Shown piece by piece: positions 1-12,330 of a DNA stretch of 64,000 bases. The stretch lies in NCBI GenBank assembly GCA_012845835.1, contig JABAKD010000005.1, positions 6,638,655 through 6,702,654 of the forward strand. The letters are read 5' to 3'. Position 1 is the first letter of the stretch. Each line of letters opens with the position of its first letter. Both the position numbers and the translations under genes were made by a program. The notes under the pieces are model-generated. The model searched no databases, was not told the DNA's origin, and was given only the letters and a program-made list of their open reading frames with translations. This stretch comes from Undaria pinnatifida. Its lineage: Eukaryota > Sar > Phaeophyceae > Laminariales > Alariaceae.

Positions 1-490
1 GGGGCTTATTCATCCATCGCATATCAGCGCTATCTGAACACGTCGAAGCCTCGTTCAAGAGTAGGCTGATCATGGAGAGTAGTGGACCTCCAACACCGGA
101 GACGACCACAACGGATGACCTGGCCAGACTAACGATGCAGCTGGTGCAGGACAGGCAGGAAGACAAGAGACCGATGAAAGAGTGACCGAGAACTGCGACA
201 GCAAGAAGATTTACAACTGAGGAAGGATATTTTCAAGGAGCTGGCTGCGGTTCGTGAGCTCTGTGGTCGTCAGGGGACATCTGGGACACATCTCCGGGTT
301 TTCCATTATTTTGATTTGCATCTTGATTGTAAAACGGATCTGCTGCTTGCTCTGAGATCATCGCGGTCAGTAGTCGGTGCGTGGTCGCAGATGTTGGTAC
401 TGGTGAGCGGGTCGGAACCGTTACACGTACAGAGTCTGTTGGTACTGGTGAGCTGGTCGGAATCGCTACCGGTACAGGAGTAGAGAGGGG

Positions 491-631
491 GGCGGGGCGG
501 GGCGTACTCATTTGTTGCTTGCCTTAGTCATTTGACCACTGACCACGCATCCCTGTCGAGAAGGAGCACCGTTCGTACTACTAATAGAGACGCCTCCGAC
601 ATTTGGGCGCTCATTACGCTTTTTCCATATG
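491..631 (-). mobile_element. 5'-truncated LINE 3' end, 141 bp, with 11-bp target duplication
   Basis: On the minus strand this is the last roughly 40 codons of a LINE ORF (WKKRNERPNVGG..., ending in TKASNK and a stop), followed at once by a C/G-rich tail on the left. It is flanked by an exact 11-bp direct repeat, GTAGAGAGGGG, at 480-490 and 632-642. The same 3' end recurs at 35286-35412 and 40020-40155. The extreme 5' truncation with a target duplication is the usual product of target-primed reverse transcription. It sits inside the copia gag leader, so it is younger than that element. Confidence 0.85.
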
Positions 632-2959
632 GTAGAGAGGGGAGTCAACTCTAGTGGGAATTTTCCCAGCTCTCGATGAAGTGGTAACCGCACCTGGAAG
701 TAGTGGCCCGAATACCATGATAGATAGCCACAGGGCTGAGGTTGGTGCTCAGGAGGTTGGGAGCTCGAAGCAGTCGGTTCCCAAATATGAGTGGATTGCC
801 AGAAGATTTTGCCTTCTGGCAGGAGCACTTTGAGGTGTACATTTCCATGGATGGGTGCATGCAGGCGCTCCTCGTAGATCATGATGACATGTCTGACGCA
901 GAGCATTTTGAAACGAGATATACTAGGTAGAGTATTCGCAACAAAGTGGCCTAGTGTTGTTCGGAGGATGTTGTGTGATTGGTTCATGCCCAGAATACCA
1001 TGGCCGAACAGTTCAAGTGGTCGGAAGTGTACGACTCGGTAAAAATGGAGAAGGGAGAGGAGCCTAAACACTAATTCATTTAGTCGGATTGACAAGATCA
1101 GAAGAGTGCTCGCTTTCCTTGGAGTAGTGAAATCGGTTGACGATGTAAACCGCAAGATCATTATGACGCTGACGTCAAACTACGAAATGTAAGAACGCAC
1201 TATTTCGTACCGTGAGGGAGTAATCCGAGCGGAGATCGAAGGTATTATCCGGCAGCGGCACTTGCACCTTTCCAAGTCGAAAGGCAAAAAGGTGGGCCAG
1301 GGTCTATTTTCGAATTGATCCGATGGGGGTGGTGGCGCAGGAAGAGGCAGACATCGAAGTAACGGTAACGCAAGAAACAGAGGTGTGAGTGTCACAGCAA
1401 GCAAGAATAGTCGAGAAGGAAGCAGTAGCAGTACCCCCCCCCGCCCCCCCGCGAGACCTCCCAACGGCTTTTGGTTAAGTTACGGGGAAATACATCCGTT
1501 GCTTAGAACCCCGGGAAACCGCCGGAGTCAGTGCAAGGCTGGCATTTTTGCTGATGCAAGGCAGACTTCTGCCGGAGGTGATCAGGGCCAGAACAACGAC
1601 GGTGAGGCTGTGTGTTGTCTTGTAAAGTTGCTGGTACGAATGATGGCCCGTGCAATGAAGAACGTCGTGATTGCACAGGTGATAAGTGGATAGAGGATAG
1701 TGCTGCATCCTTTCATATGACTCATTCGGCTGACCTTTTGAGCGATATTCGACCATGCGATGACAAGGTCAGGGTCGGTGACAACCATCTGATCGACGTA
1801 CTGTGGTATGACACACTGACTGTTGCGTCCGCGGGGGATCCGAATGTCAAACTCTTGGATGTGGCTTGCGTGCAGGACATAACGTTCAATTTGTTCTCGT
1901 TGATGGCTGCACGCACAGCTGGAATAAGATTTACGACTGAGAAGGAAGACTCGTGAATTTCTCTTTTCAACGGGAGGCTGAGGTTTGAAGGCGATGGATC
2001 TAGTTACTCTGGATTCGCGTACAGGATAGAACCAGACGACGGCTATGTACCGTTTTCCCTTTCGACCTCCAACCCCCGTTAGTCTTGTGTGGAATCTGGT
2101 TGCGATTTTCCCCTGGCGTTTCCTGTGCTTTCCCCCGGTAGTGTCACGAGCACTGAGACTAGCGTGGACATCAGCTCCCAATGCCTGCACGGTCACTCTA
2201 ATGAATACTGTACTGCTGAGAGAGACCGAAAACCACTCGGTCTAGAAGTGGTAGGAAATCTTAGACCCTGTACTGGTTGTTCTATGGTGAAAGGCTACCG
2301 CAAGCCTATCCCTAGCGGCACAAAAACACGCGCGACAAAGAAGTTGGGACGGTTTTTTATTGACCTGAGCGAACGAATGAGAACACCTTCCCTGTTGGGT
2401 AAGCGGTACGTCATGCTAGTCAAGAATGACCGCTCCCGCTGCGCATTGGTGTATTTCCTGAAGCATAGGCCTGTTTCAGGAGATGTTTGTAGGAAATGTT
2501 TAGCTGACACCCGCTCCGATGGGGTACCCTAGCAGGCTGAGATTGTAAGGTCTGACAACGGGGGGGGGGGGGGATTGAGGAAGTATGCAGATTTCGCAAA
2601 CGCCGACAGTCCTGAGCAGAACAGTGTTGTAGAGAGAGCGCTAGGTTTCATCCAGAACGCGGGCCTCGCCGCATGCACACAAGCATCCATCATATATCCC
2701 TACGTTCAACTGCCGCCGCCCAAATCACTGTGGGCAGAAGCGTTGAACTGTGCTTGCGACCCCCTGAACCATACTGCGACCACCGCAAACCCCTGGAACA
2801 AGAGGCCGCACGAAATGTGGTATGGGACTGCCGTACCTGCTTCACCGCACCCGTTCCATCGCCCAGCGTACTGCCGCTGGGATCGCCCGTCGAAGTCGCA
2901 CCCACAAGTCGAGAGCTGCGTCTACCTCGGACCGGGCATCGACCACGCGAGTCGCGATC

Positions 2960-3900
2960 ATCAGAAGGGTTGGAGAGGATGATGACGGTGATCGTGACTG
3001 CGTGCTCGGCGTTCGGGCTTACGGTCTTCGAGGCCAAAACGGGGATAATATGCCTGCAGACAAAATATGGCGAGAAGGTGTCGTTCGCCATCAATGCAGC
3101 CGGCCAGGTATACAAACAAACGATCGAGTTTGTGTACTCGGGCGGGGCCATCAGCGCGAACAGAGATCTCAGCGTCGAGGTAACGCGGCGTCTTCAGAGG
3201 GCCTGGGCGTTCTTCCAGCGGTACAAGATGGAAATCTATGATCGCCCTGGTGTGCGCTTACGGTTGAAGGTACGGTTGCTGAAAGCCCAGGTGATCGAGA
3301 CACTACTCTACGGTTGCATGACGTGGAGCCCGAACAAACCCAACTATGGCAGGCTACGACGGGTTCACCACTCCATGCTCCTCCGATTCCTCGGATATCG
3401 GAAACGGAAGCGCGACGACCACACCCTATCGTACGCCGACGCGCTTTCCAAGACAGCTCCCGAGAGCATAGAGGCGATAGTGCGCAAACGGAGGATAATG
3501 CTTGCGAGATTCGTAGCACGTATGGGGGAGGAGCGTCTGCCACAGAGGGTGATGTTCGGGGGGCTTGTTGGGGGTAAGGGCTACTCAGGGGGGCAAGAGA
3601 AGAACTAGATGGTGCACCCGAACGAGAAAATTTCGGCCTTTGGGATGAAGTTCAAAGGGCGGGCAAAGGACGCACAGAAGGCCGGCAGTTGTTTCGACGG
3701 GTAGAGGAGGGAGCAGAGTCATTCGTGCGGAAATGTTATGACACGGAGAGATGCAGAGCTGCAGAACGACACGCAAAGGCCGCGGCAGCACCATCCACCG
3801 TCGACATCTCTGAGCCACCGGGGGGAGGGAGGCGGGGGGGGAGGGAGAGAGGAGGGAGGGGGAAGGGGGGAAGGAGGGAGGGGGGGGGCGGGGGGGCGTC
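2960..3900 (+). mobile_element. LINE reverse-transcriptase C-terminal fragment
   Basis: An open stretch of about 200 codons (from 2979) reads as the thumb and C-terminal part of a non-LTR reverse transcriptase. It begins with a MMTVIVTACSAFGLTV segment, followed by FVYSGGAISANRD, LLYGCMTWSP and RRVHHSMLLRFLGYRKRKRD. Similar coding continues past a stop near 3606 in shifted frames to about 3830, then runs into a G-rich tail (3825-3900). The endonuclease and RT catalytic domains are missing, so this is a 5'-truncated copy. It interrupts the integrase part of the copia fossil. It is a different LINE family from the one at 35-40 kb. The left junction is uncertain by about 20 bp. Confidence 0.75.
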
Positions 3901-4021
3901 ATGCCCAGGAGACTGAGGTCTGGGTCTGGCCATCATTGTCTTGAAGCTTGTGGGCCTTCCAATGGCCGTCACAAGTTAGCGTAACGCCGCCCTGACTTCC
4001 TCGTCTTGTTGTGTTCTCCCC

Positions 4022-4098
4022 CCAGTGCCATTGATGCACTTGATACCCTCTATAAGCCCAATGCCGTCTTTAGCCAGTTCATAGGGTCTGCTAGTATG
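4022..4098. repeat. Dispersed repeat copy (second copy at 24870-24948)
   Basis: About 77 bp beginning CAGTGCCATTGATGCAC matches 24870-24948 at high identity over its whole length. The identity of the parent element is not known. Confidence 0.7.
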
Positions 4099-4235
4099 GT
4101 GTTTTTGTTCCTTTCCTTTCCTTGCTTCGTCTTGTCTTTTGTTTTTTCTTCTCTTTTTTCCTTTCCTTTTTCGATTTCTTTTTCTTTGCTTTCTTTTCTT
4201 TTCTGTCTTTTCTTTTCTTTTCTTTTTTCCAATTG
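4098..4235. repeat. Polypyrimidine tract (TTTTC/CTTTT)n
   Basis: About 140 bp of almost pure C and T on the + strand, made of TTTCC and TTTTCTT units. The open frames across it (poly-Phe/Leu/Ser on +, poly-Lys/Glu on -) are artefacts of composition. Confidence 0.9.
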
Positions 4236-4902
4236 ACTTGAGTCAGACGTGCGTATGCGTAGTACTAGGTACCACGTGTAACATATACGTGATAGTCTTT
4301 TTCTGCGTGGCAAGCGGTGGAATCGTTTTTTTCAGGGCTCAGGTCAAGGGGGTTTCAAAATCTCGCGGGTCGGGGTGGGTCGGGTCAAGAGGTTTTAAAA
4401 TCTCACGGGTCGGGTCGGGTCGGGTCAAGAGGTTTTCAAAATCTCGCGGGTCGGGTCGGGTCAATAGGCTTCAAAATCTCGCGGGTCGGGTCGGGTCGGG
4501 TCAAGAGGTTTTCAAAATCTCGCGGGTCGGGTCGGGTCATGACCCGCGAGATACGGGTCACTTCGCGGGTCAAGCCATAATGACCCGTGAGTTGTTTTGG
4601 GCTGACCCGCGGGTCAAACCCGCGGATCTAGCCGGCGGATCCGCCTTTTTCAAACTTACAGCTGAGAGCCACGTTGATGCCGTGCAGGCGCCCCGCGGGT
4701 CGTGCCCGCGGGTCCGCCAGTAAAATACAAATATTTCGGCTTCCTGCCTCCCTCGTGCCGATGCTCCGATCATATGTCATCACAGCGTGCAGAACAATCA
4801 CCAGGCAGTACCCCTAGCTACTCGTACCAAGGCATACAGCAGTGTGACGCGAATCCCGTACCTACTGAAGCCGAAACAACAGCAGTAATATTACGGTCAT
4901 AC

Positions 4903-5140
4903 CCGTACGAAATGTGACCAAACGTAAAAAGGCAAGGAAGGGCAGTCGTCGTCGAAGCAGCCGCAGCAGCAGCAGCAGCAGCACTGGCAGCAGCAAGCAC
5001 CAGCAGCAGACCCCGGATTCTCACGGATCGCAGCCCCTGCTGACAGACCCACCGCCCCAGTTGTGGGCTTGCTGCCGGAGGCAGCTCAGCTAGGCTGCTT
5101 GCCGGGGCTGGAGACTGCACAGATAGAAGACAGATACAGC

Positions 5141-5175
<35 letters not shown>

Positions 5176-5437
5176 CTAGCTCGAGAATTATCATACCAGT
5201 TCGTACGAAATGTGACCAAACGTAAAAAAGCAAGAAGAAGAGCAGCCGTTGTCGAAGCAGCAGCAGCAGCAGCAGCAAGCAGCAGCAGCACAGCAGCAGC
5301 ACCCTGGCAGCAGCAAGCACCAGCAGCAGACAACGCATCCTCGCGGATCGCAGCCCTTGCTGGCAGATCCACCGCCCCAGTTGTGGGTTTGCTGCCGGAG
5401 GCGGCTCACCTAGGCTGCTTGCCGGGACCGGAGATTA
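4903..5437. repeat. Tandem duplication (about 296-bp period) with (CAG)n cores
   Basis: Unit 1 (4903-5133) and unit 2 (5199-5437) share a start (CGTACGAAATGTGACCAAAC), a CAG-repeat core, and an end through GTTGTGGG, GCTGCCGGAGG and TAGGCTGCTTGCCGGG at about 90% identity. The CAG cores differ in length, as expected of an unstable microsatellite. A (AGT)13 run at 5138-5177 separates the units. Confidence 0.9.
5138..5177. repeat. (AGT)n microsatellite
   Basis: About 13 uninterrupted AGT units between the two copies of the 296-bp duplication. Confidence 0.95.
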
Positions 5438-6193
5438 CATTTATAATCTATGACTAGCTCGCTCGTCGGGTCGCTCGTCGGGTCGACCCGGTGGTCTAAC
5501 GGTACGGGCATGTCCACGCATGTGGGTTGCGGTTTCTTTCCTATTTCTCGCGCGCACACCACATGACACAATCATCAGCTGCAAACAATGTCGGTAAAAA
5601 ACGCAGAGAACACGACATACTGGGAAAAGTACGAGGGACCAAGGACCAACCAACCGACCGAGGTATACATGCTTTGACCCGTGACTTTTTTACATTTGAC
5701 CCGTGAGAAATGTCACGGGTCAAGTTAACGTGACCCGCCAGACGACCCGAATCTCGCGGGTCACCCGGATTGTCGCGGGTCGGGTCGGGTCGGGTCAGGG
5801 CGATTTCAAAATCTCGCGGGTCGGGTCGGGTCGGGTCGAGACGTCTCGAAAATCTCGCGGGTCGGGTCGGGTCGGGTCAAGACGTCTCGAAAATCTCGCG
5901 GGTCGGGTCGGGTCGGGTCAAGACGTCTCGGAAATCTCGCGGGTCGGGTCGGGTCAGCTGACCCGACCCGACCCGACCCGACCCGCGAGATTTGACCCGA
6001 CCCGTGAAAAGCCCTGTTTTTTTTCAGGCGTGAGTAGTGAGACGTATGTACCAGTATGGACCAAGCACATCGTAGGCTGACTCCCGATTTTACTTTATAT
6101 ATATTTCTGGCGGAGGCATGAATTGCGTCAGCTATGATATATGCGTGTACCACTTTGGTTTTGATTGTGCGTTTTTTCCAGGGGTATTCCTCC

Positions 6194-6275
6194 TCTCCAG
6201 AGTGACTGGAGCCTGTCCTGTGACCACGAACTTGACTGTGCGAGTTAATGTGAGAACATCAACAACAACAACAAC
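6194..6275 (+). mobile_element. CAA-tailed retroposon, copy 1
   Basis: Reads CTCCAGAGTGACTGGAGCCT, then CTGTGACCACGAACTTGACTG and GCGAGTTAATGTGAGAACAT, then (CAA)5. The same module, always ending in a CAA (or GTT on the other strand) microsatellite, is at 18233-18312, 28409-28566 and 47834-47905. A constant sequence ending in a variable short-repeat tail suggests the 3' end of a SINE or LINE. Confidence 0.7.
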
Positions 6276-8714
6276 ACACGCCGGAAAACAAGGTGGTGGA
6301 GGCAAGGGAAGTGACCAGGGAGGCGACGTTTTGAACAGGAACGCCGCCGACCCCGCTGCCGGTGATGCCGGAGCAAGGAGAGACAGTGGACCTAGAAGAC
6401 GCGCCTGAGCCGGAAGGGGCGAATGCCTATGAATCCGCCCCGACGACTCCAATGCCAGTATTGGGGGGGGGGATTCCTCACCAACTCCATGCGGTATCTC
6501 TGATGACAGAAGCTGGCGGCGATCTTCAAGCCGAAAGTGCGGAGCTGACCGACTCATCAACGGGCAGCAATGAACCACCCGAAAACGACACTTCATTTCG
6601 GGACGGGACCGATGCGTCATCTTTTGCCGATGGAGCTCAAACCTCCACAGCGGCCCGGACTACTGCGCGCCGGAGCGCATATGTCAGGACCAGACAGCGG
6701 TGAGAAGACTCGGGAGGGAAGCACGTGAACACAGATCACGGCGCTCAACCGGGAACCGACAGCGAGGCTGATCACTATGATCAGGCCCGTGATGGAGGCC
6801 GTATATTCCAGGATCTACGGGCGGCGAGGGACGCAGGACGTGAGAAGAAGAAGATCCCAGATTGCCTTGTCAGAGGCGTGGAACCCGAACTAAAATCGTA
6901 CCCCGTGGCACGCCTGTCACGGCATTTGTACATTTGGATGTAGGCGATTCAAATGGAAATGGATGGGCTAGAAGTCGCTGGAACTTTTGCTGAGATTGCT
7001 AAAGTTCCCGAGGGTAGTACTATTGTGGATTCCAAGTGGCACTTGACGTGGAAGGGTGACGAACACGGCATGCTTCACAAAGCCAAAACGAGATTGGTAG
7101 CCAAGGGCAATAGCCAAGTAGGAGGGGTTGATTTCTTCGATACGTTTGCCCCCACTGCATCAACCACGTCCAACAGGCTTGTAGCTGCCATGGCATGCAA
7201 ATATGACCTGCACTTGAGACACTTGGACGTGATCAGGCTTTTATCCAGTTAGAGGTGGACACCAATGTTTTTCTGAGATTGCCCCCTGGGTGTGGACGCT
7301 TGGTCAGGAAAGGTATCCCGGCTGAACAAGACCCTTTACGGGCTGAATCAGAGTGATTGTTCGTGGTATAAGCCGCTGTCGTCAACCTTGGTCGAGTGTG
7401 GTTTTGAGCAGTCCCTGGTCAACCCGTGTGTGTTTCGACTGATGGTGAATGACGAAGTGTGTGTTTCGACTGATGGTGAATGACGAAGTAGCAGCGATGC
7501 TGGTGGTCCACGCCGATGACATCAAGATCGCAGGGACCAAAGAGATGACAGATTCGGTAGTGGCAGGTCTTCGTAAGAGGTTACCTTCGCAACATCTCGT
7601 TGAGGTTACGCGGTACATGGGTAGCAAGTACAAGAAATCGCGAAAAGGGAACGCTGGAGATTGTGCAAACTCAGTTTATTCAGGCTGTTGTCGAACGCTT
7701 TGGTATCACAAAGACGATCCCAATCCACGCTTGACCGTAGTTGAACCTTAAACACGTGAGTGATGACGAACAGTAGTGGATGCGAATTTTTGCGAATTTA
7801 TGGGGGGTCTACTGTGGATTTCGAACCAAACGGGGCCAGGCATCTTCAAAGCAGTACGATCAATCGCGTGATTCTCGCACAACTCAAAGGAAGTACACGT
7901 GAAGGCGGCTAGGAAGATTCTAGAGTGCTTGAACGGTACGGATCACTTGGGCCTGACGTTTAGAAGGGAAAGCAAGTTGGAGGATGTTCCGGTATAGTAC
8001 GATCTACAGACGTGCGTCGACGCGGACTACACCTACAGGGCCGATTAGAGCCGGTCGGTTTCTTGGTGTGGCTCTCTGTTGCGGAGGTACACCCGGATCT
8101 TGGTTTTCTAGGGCGCAGAAGTGTGTCACCCTATCCACCACTGAGGCAGAGTACGTAGCAACGACCGACGGTGTGAAGGAAGCTATTTACGTGAGACCAG
8201 TGTTGGTGTTCCTCATGCCGAGCCCGGGGCCGCCGAGTATTGGAGTGTTTGAAGGCAACAAAGGGGCGATAGACTTAGCCAAAAACTCGTTGAGCTCGTC
8301 TAATAGCAAGCACTTCGAAGTAAGGTATCAGTTCCTGCGCGAGTTGGTAGGGAAGGGAGACTTGTCGGGTAAGTATCTCCCCACAGAAGACCAACACGCG
8401 GATATTCTCACGAACGCTATCGGAAGAGAGAGTTTTGATAAACAACGTGATTTTCTTTCAGGGATACAATGATTTCCCGACAACTTTGCTGTCTGCGATT
8501 GTTGATAGTTGATCCTACGCCAGGGAGGGTGCTCGATATAGCTTGTCTCACCGAACAGCCTGACAAGACGTTACGGTTACATACGGAGAGTCCACGAAGT
8601 TACAGTCACACAGAGTGTCTCGTGATACCGTATACGAGTAGACTCACACGGATTATGTACGAGTGGCCACTACGAGGAGCTTTTTCGTATTCGACTTGGA
8701 GCAGCTGCTACTGA

Positions 8715-9870
8715 CCTGTGGTGAGTTGACCCACACGCCCACTCCACCTTCCCCTTGCCGTGACCTGCCTTCTTCCGGGACGACATAATGAAGACATGGT
8801 TAAATACATATGTATGTGATGATTCTTTTTTTTGAGGGAACAGGGATTTGGTCAGGAGTTTTCTTCGTCTCGGCCTCAGCATAGGATTCTCGAACCTGGA
8901 ATTTCTCGGTCAAATCGCTTCGTTCGAGCGCCGTCTTCCGGGGGCGGCTCCAACGCCCCGCGCCCTGCCGTATCCGTTCCGAACCTCGACGTGAATGCGG
9001 ATGGAGGCTGAGGGAGACAAGCGTGAAGTTCGCAAAAAAATGTATTCTGAATGTACTCTCCAGTTATTCGTCGGATCATGATGTATGAAGAGGTTGATAA
9101 AATATAACTTGGCAAGACATTATTACCTAAATGGCGTCATATTTTGTCCCAAACAAAGAATATTAAAATCCCCATGGTACCGCGGTAGGTATCATAGTAG
9201 GTAGTGCACTTATTTGAATTTTCGGTAGGTACGTACGTACATGGATAGACGAGGCAAGCGCACGCATGACTAAAACGAGGAGGTAGTGATTACGATTACT
9301 GAGCCAGAAAAAGCCGCACAGCAGCATTTCGAGTGGCTACGTCCCCGGCCTCGAGGATGGTATTATACGAGTTCGGGCACATCGACATAGTTTGTACTCG
9401 TGCAAGTAATATGGGCACGAGTAAGAGCACACACACTGATGCTCGATAGTTACACTCATGCTTTTTGTCTGACTTATGGCATGGGGCGAGGGTGTACCAA
9501 AAAATAGGGAATAACTTTTCGACCCAAAAAACAAGGGAAAAATCGTTCCTGTTGTTAAGCTGCACCATGCGAAGGTCGTAAGTACCTGGTAGACGGTATC
9601 CACGGAAAAAACCAGTGGCATGCGTTCGTCCCGGTATCGCATCGTTTGGTGGTTCTTTTCCCCGAGAAGACTCTTTGGAGAAGTATAGGCGGTGTGGAAG
9701 GCGTGCTTTCTTTGTTGTTGCTGTGGTGCCTGACTCCATTGCCGTGGCCGTTTGCCGGTGAAGTGCAAGCGGTCGTGTTGGTACGAAACTGACAAATAAT
9801 TTTGTGTTGCTTCCTACTTGACGTGTTCCTTGCTGTTGATTGCTGATTGAGAATCTCTAGTGAGTTATAT
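8715..9870. other. No recognisable gene
   Basis: Several minus-strand frames of about 150 codons at 9296-9795 overlap one another and show no recognisable domain. A short run of GTAGGTA and CGTACGTAC repeats is at 9183-9240. Nothing else can be supported. Confidence 0.5.
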
Positions 9871-9877
9871 AGAGCCG

Positions 9878-9945
9878 GTCACCCCGGTGGTCTTGTGGCT
9901 AACCTCAACCACTTTTAGCGTTGGTCCTTGAATTCGATTCCCACC
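9878..9945 (+). pseudogene. tRNA-like (SINE-type) remnant
   Basis: CCGGTGGTCTTGTGGCTAA resembles an A-box region, and GAATTCGATTCCC at 9930-9942 resembles a B box with the right spacing. The T-stem and acceptor stem do not pair, so this is not an intact tRNA gene. A tRNA-derived SINE head or decayed tRNA gene is the best guess. A weaker relative (CCGGTGGTCTAACGG) occurs near 5488. Confidence 0.3.
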
Positions 9946-10039
9946 GTTGTGGTCTTTGACTTTATTCATTTGCAGAAATGGAAAAAAGATCAACTAACTG
10001 CTGAAAGCGCCTAGCAACGTGGCTACGTACAATTCGCCG

Positions 10040-10170
10040 ACGCGAATCGACCAAGGAAGAAAATGCTAAATTCTTCTCACGATAAAAAATAAGGCATGTA
10101 CCGTAGTTGGGAGGGGGGAGGAGGGCCCCCTATATGACCCGGATCTAAGTTATACTACTGGGAGGGCGAG
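10040..10170. repeat. Dispersed repeat copy (second copy 23998-24132)
   Basis: Shared landmarks in order are GCGAATCG, a TTCTTCTCACGATAAAAA/ CTTCTCACGATAAAAATAA stretch, GTACC(A/G)TAGT, a G-rich run, GACCC(G/T)GGATCT and GGGAGGG. Identity is roughly 75%. The family is unknown. Confidence 0.6.
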
Positions 10171-10654
10171 AGTAGTGCGAGCATAATAAATGGAACGGGA
10201 AAAAAAGTGAAGGGAAGTGAATTTATCACTGCTGCTGTAATAACACTATACCCATGCAAGTAGCATCGATCGACTCGATCTGGACTGCTGAATTTTGCAA
10301 TTGGTCCATGTACAACTTCTCTAATCACAGGCCAGTATGAGATGATAGTAATTGAACTTGCTGAACTTCTTAGTGAGTGGTGGTTTTCTCTCTCCACAAA
10401 CCCCAGCCGAGCCGATCAATCGAATACCAGGAGGTCGGGTTACACTGCGCGGGGTAGTATCGAAGCAGGGGGTCAAATGAAATGTCCGCGTACCGCGGGG
10501 TTGGGGTATACGAATAAAAATTCAGCAGTGCGAGTTGCTCCATTTTTTTTTAGTTGTAAATACCTTGAAGGATTTCTGAACCGGAAGGATTTCTGAACCG
10601 GGTGTTGGACCCCTGTTCTGTGGTGCTGGCGTTGTATGCGAACCTCAGCTAGCC

Positions 10655-11530
10655 AGGGATTCCACACCGTGCAGTGTGGTGTCGACCCAGGAGAAGTCGG
10701 TTTTCGTCCCCGGTTTGTTGGAGATGATGGGGTATGGAAGGATTTCTGGAACGGGGATGGAGCCCTATCCTCGTCGGGTGCGTCGAAACGCCCCCCCCCC
10801 GTTGGCTGACCTATACTCGTATCCTCCCCGGGTGTCTGTGGCTCTGCCAGCTGCAAAGCCAATCAACGATAAGCCACTGTGAATAGATGATTGTCACACC
10901 ATCATGCGGGGCTGTGTCTACCCGCGAGAGAAGCCCCCAGCTAATCAGCGGTAGGCGAATATGGTTGGGGTTCCACGCCGGCGGGGCGGTGTCGACACGG
11001 GAGGTCATCGTTATTTTCCCGCGTTTTTGGAGCTGTAGAGATTCGGGAGATTTATGAAGCGGGAATGTGACCCTATCTTCTCTGTGTGTGACCGAAATGC
11101 CCCCCTTTGATGAGCCTCTATCCGCCGAGAACGGCGCTGTGGAGCTCGAACCAATCAGCGATTAGCCAAAGGCATTGGGGTTTTCTCACCGTGCGGGGCG
11201 GTTTCGCCCCGAAAAAGCTCGATTTTCTTCCCCGGTTGGTCGAAGTTGTAGAGATGTGAAATGGCCTCTGGACTGGGGACGGGACCCTTTACCCTCCCGA
11301 GGTGGAGCTGGCTCAACATACGAACCATAGCCAATCAGAACATCGGCCGGTGGGGTTGGGATTTCCACACCGTGCGGGGAGGCATCAACCCGGATGATAT
11401 CCGTGTTTGTCCCCGGGTTGTCGGAGTTGTAGATGTGTGTGGATGGATTCCGACCCGGTATGTGACCCTGTTGTGCCCGGGTGACGCCTACTTTGTGTAT
11501 GAATCCCGGCCAATGAGCGATCAGACAAAA
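10655..11530. repeat. Diverged tandem array, about 180-230 bp units
   Basis: The phrase TTCCACACCGTGCGGGG followed by GGTGTCGACCC, TTTTCGTCCCCGG, TTGTTGGAG and GACCCTAT recurs starting near 10659, 10970, 11184 and 11363, with a partial unit near 10890. The units also carry a conserved CCAATCAGCGAT segment. Diverged units like these read as an old satellite or the internal array of an unknown element; no coding potential is evident. Confidence 0.75.
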
Positions 11531-11579
11531 ATGACTGTGTTTTTATTTTCGTCTATGAACGCTCGAGCCTGAAATTCTT

Positions 11580-12330
11580 AACTGTCAAAATCGTAAGCGC
11601 TGCAGTCGCGTACTGTATCAACAAGAAGCGTGCGATCTACAGCTAGCAACAAGCAGCAGCATTGCAAAAGCATCCGAGGAGTTGAATGACGCAGGCAGCG
11701 ATACCCCCGTGTTTCGCGCCTGGAACAAAGTCAGCACGTCTCGCCACGATCAGATAACACACCGACAGTCGAGTTGGTAGGCTCGGATCTTCTAGATGAT
11801 GCTATTATTGTGTTAATTTAAATCATGCATTGTATACTTCAGGAGCTGGTTCAGTGCGCGCCTCTCATTGGCTACGAAGAGAACACGCAGCAGACATGGT
11901 CAGTCACCTTGCTGACCCCAGATGCTTGATTGAGTAAAAACATCATAAGAAACGCATTCTACACGTTTCGTCGCCAGACTAAAGGATCAGTCGGCGTATG
12001 CTCGGATTTATCCGATCGAATTCTGATGAATGAAGCTCGGAATCGCATTCACTTAAAAAACGGTAGCAAATAATCCATTGCTAAAGTCTATATCGAACTC
12101 TTGGCATTATTTTACATACTGTACGCGTAAGCTATGATTTTGTGTGTAGCGACTTGTTTTACTCTATCAAGCATTAAATCGAACAATTCGAAGTGCTGCC
12201 CTGCCCTACCCGAAGCATGGGTGCCGGCGAATGCCGGCACCAATGCGGATCCCTTGTATACTACTAGTTTCTTCCTGCTGCACATCGTGCGTTGCAGTGC
12301 CCAGCTCCCAGCCCAGTGTGGCTGTTGGGG
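11580..12330. other. No recognisable gene
   Basis: Mixed-composition sequence without a supported coding frame. The right end should contain an LTR, because the copia LTR/PBS junction motif follows at 12331, but no LTR start was found. Confidence 0.5.

Larger units (their letters stand above)
4333..6016. mobile_element. hAT-like non-autonomous DNA element with GGGTC subterminal repeats
   Basis: The left end begins CAGGGCTCAGGTCAAGGG and the right end is the reverse complement of CAGGGCTTTTCACGGGTC. The flanks are GTTTTTTT (4325-4332) and TTTTTTTT (6017-6024), a near-perfect 8-bp duplication. A CAGGG terminus and an 8-bp target duplication are typical of the hAT superfamily. Both subterminal regions (about 4340-4700 and 5670-6010) are packed with GGGTC pentamers arranged as GGGTCGGGTCGGGTCAAGAC-type units. 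The last 55 bp are inverted (GACCC). No transposase frame is recognised inside; the centre is a CAG-rich tandem duplication. An alternative is two independent half-elements. Related copies lie at 60479-60545 and 61091-61317. Confidence 0.6.
1..8700 (+). mobile_element. Ty1/copia LTR retrotransposon fossil (5' LTR lies outside the window)
   Basis: The window opens at the LTR/primer-binding-site junction of a copia element (bases 15-40). Recognisable parts follow in copia order on the + strand: a gag start near 73-195 and a gag body near 743-1330; a protease region near 1680-1960 with a DSA active-site motif; integrase near 2250-2980 with a zinc-binding start and core; reverse transcriptase near 6950-7760 with LYGLNQS and HADD motifs; and RNase H near 8040-8470 with STTEAEYVA and HFEVRY motifs. 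The PR-IN-RT-RH order is diagnostic of copia. The element is an old fossil, broken many times and interrupted by at least four later insertions at 491-631, about 2960-3900, 4333-6016 and 6194-6275. A purine-rich stretch near 8522-8531 may mark the start of a 3' LTR, but its far end could not be defined. Confidence 0.85.

Noticed and set aside
9296-9795. Two overlapping minus-strand frames of about 150 codons
   Set aside because: No domain, no splice context, and mutually exclusive frames.
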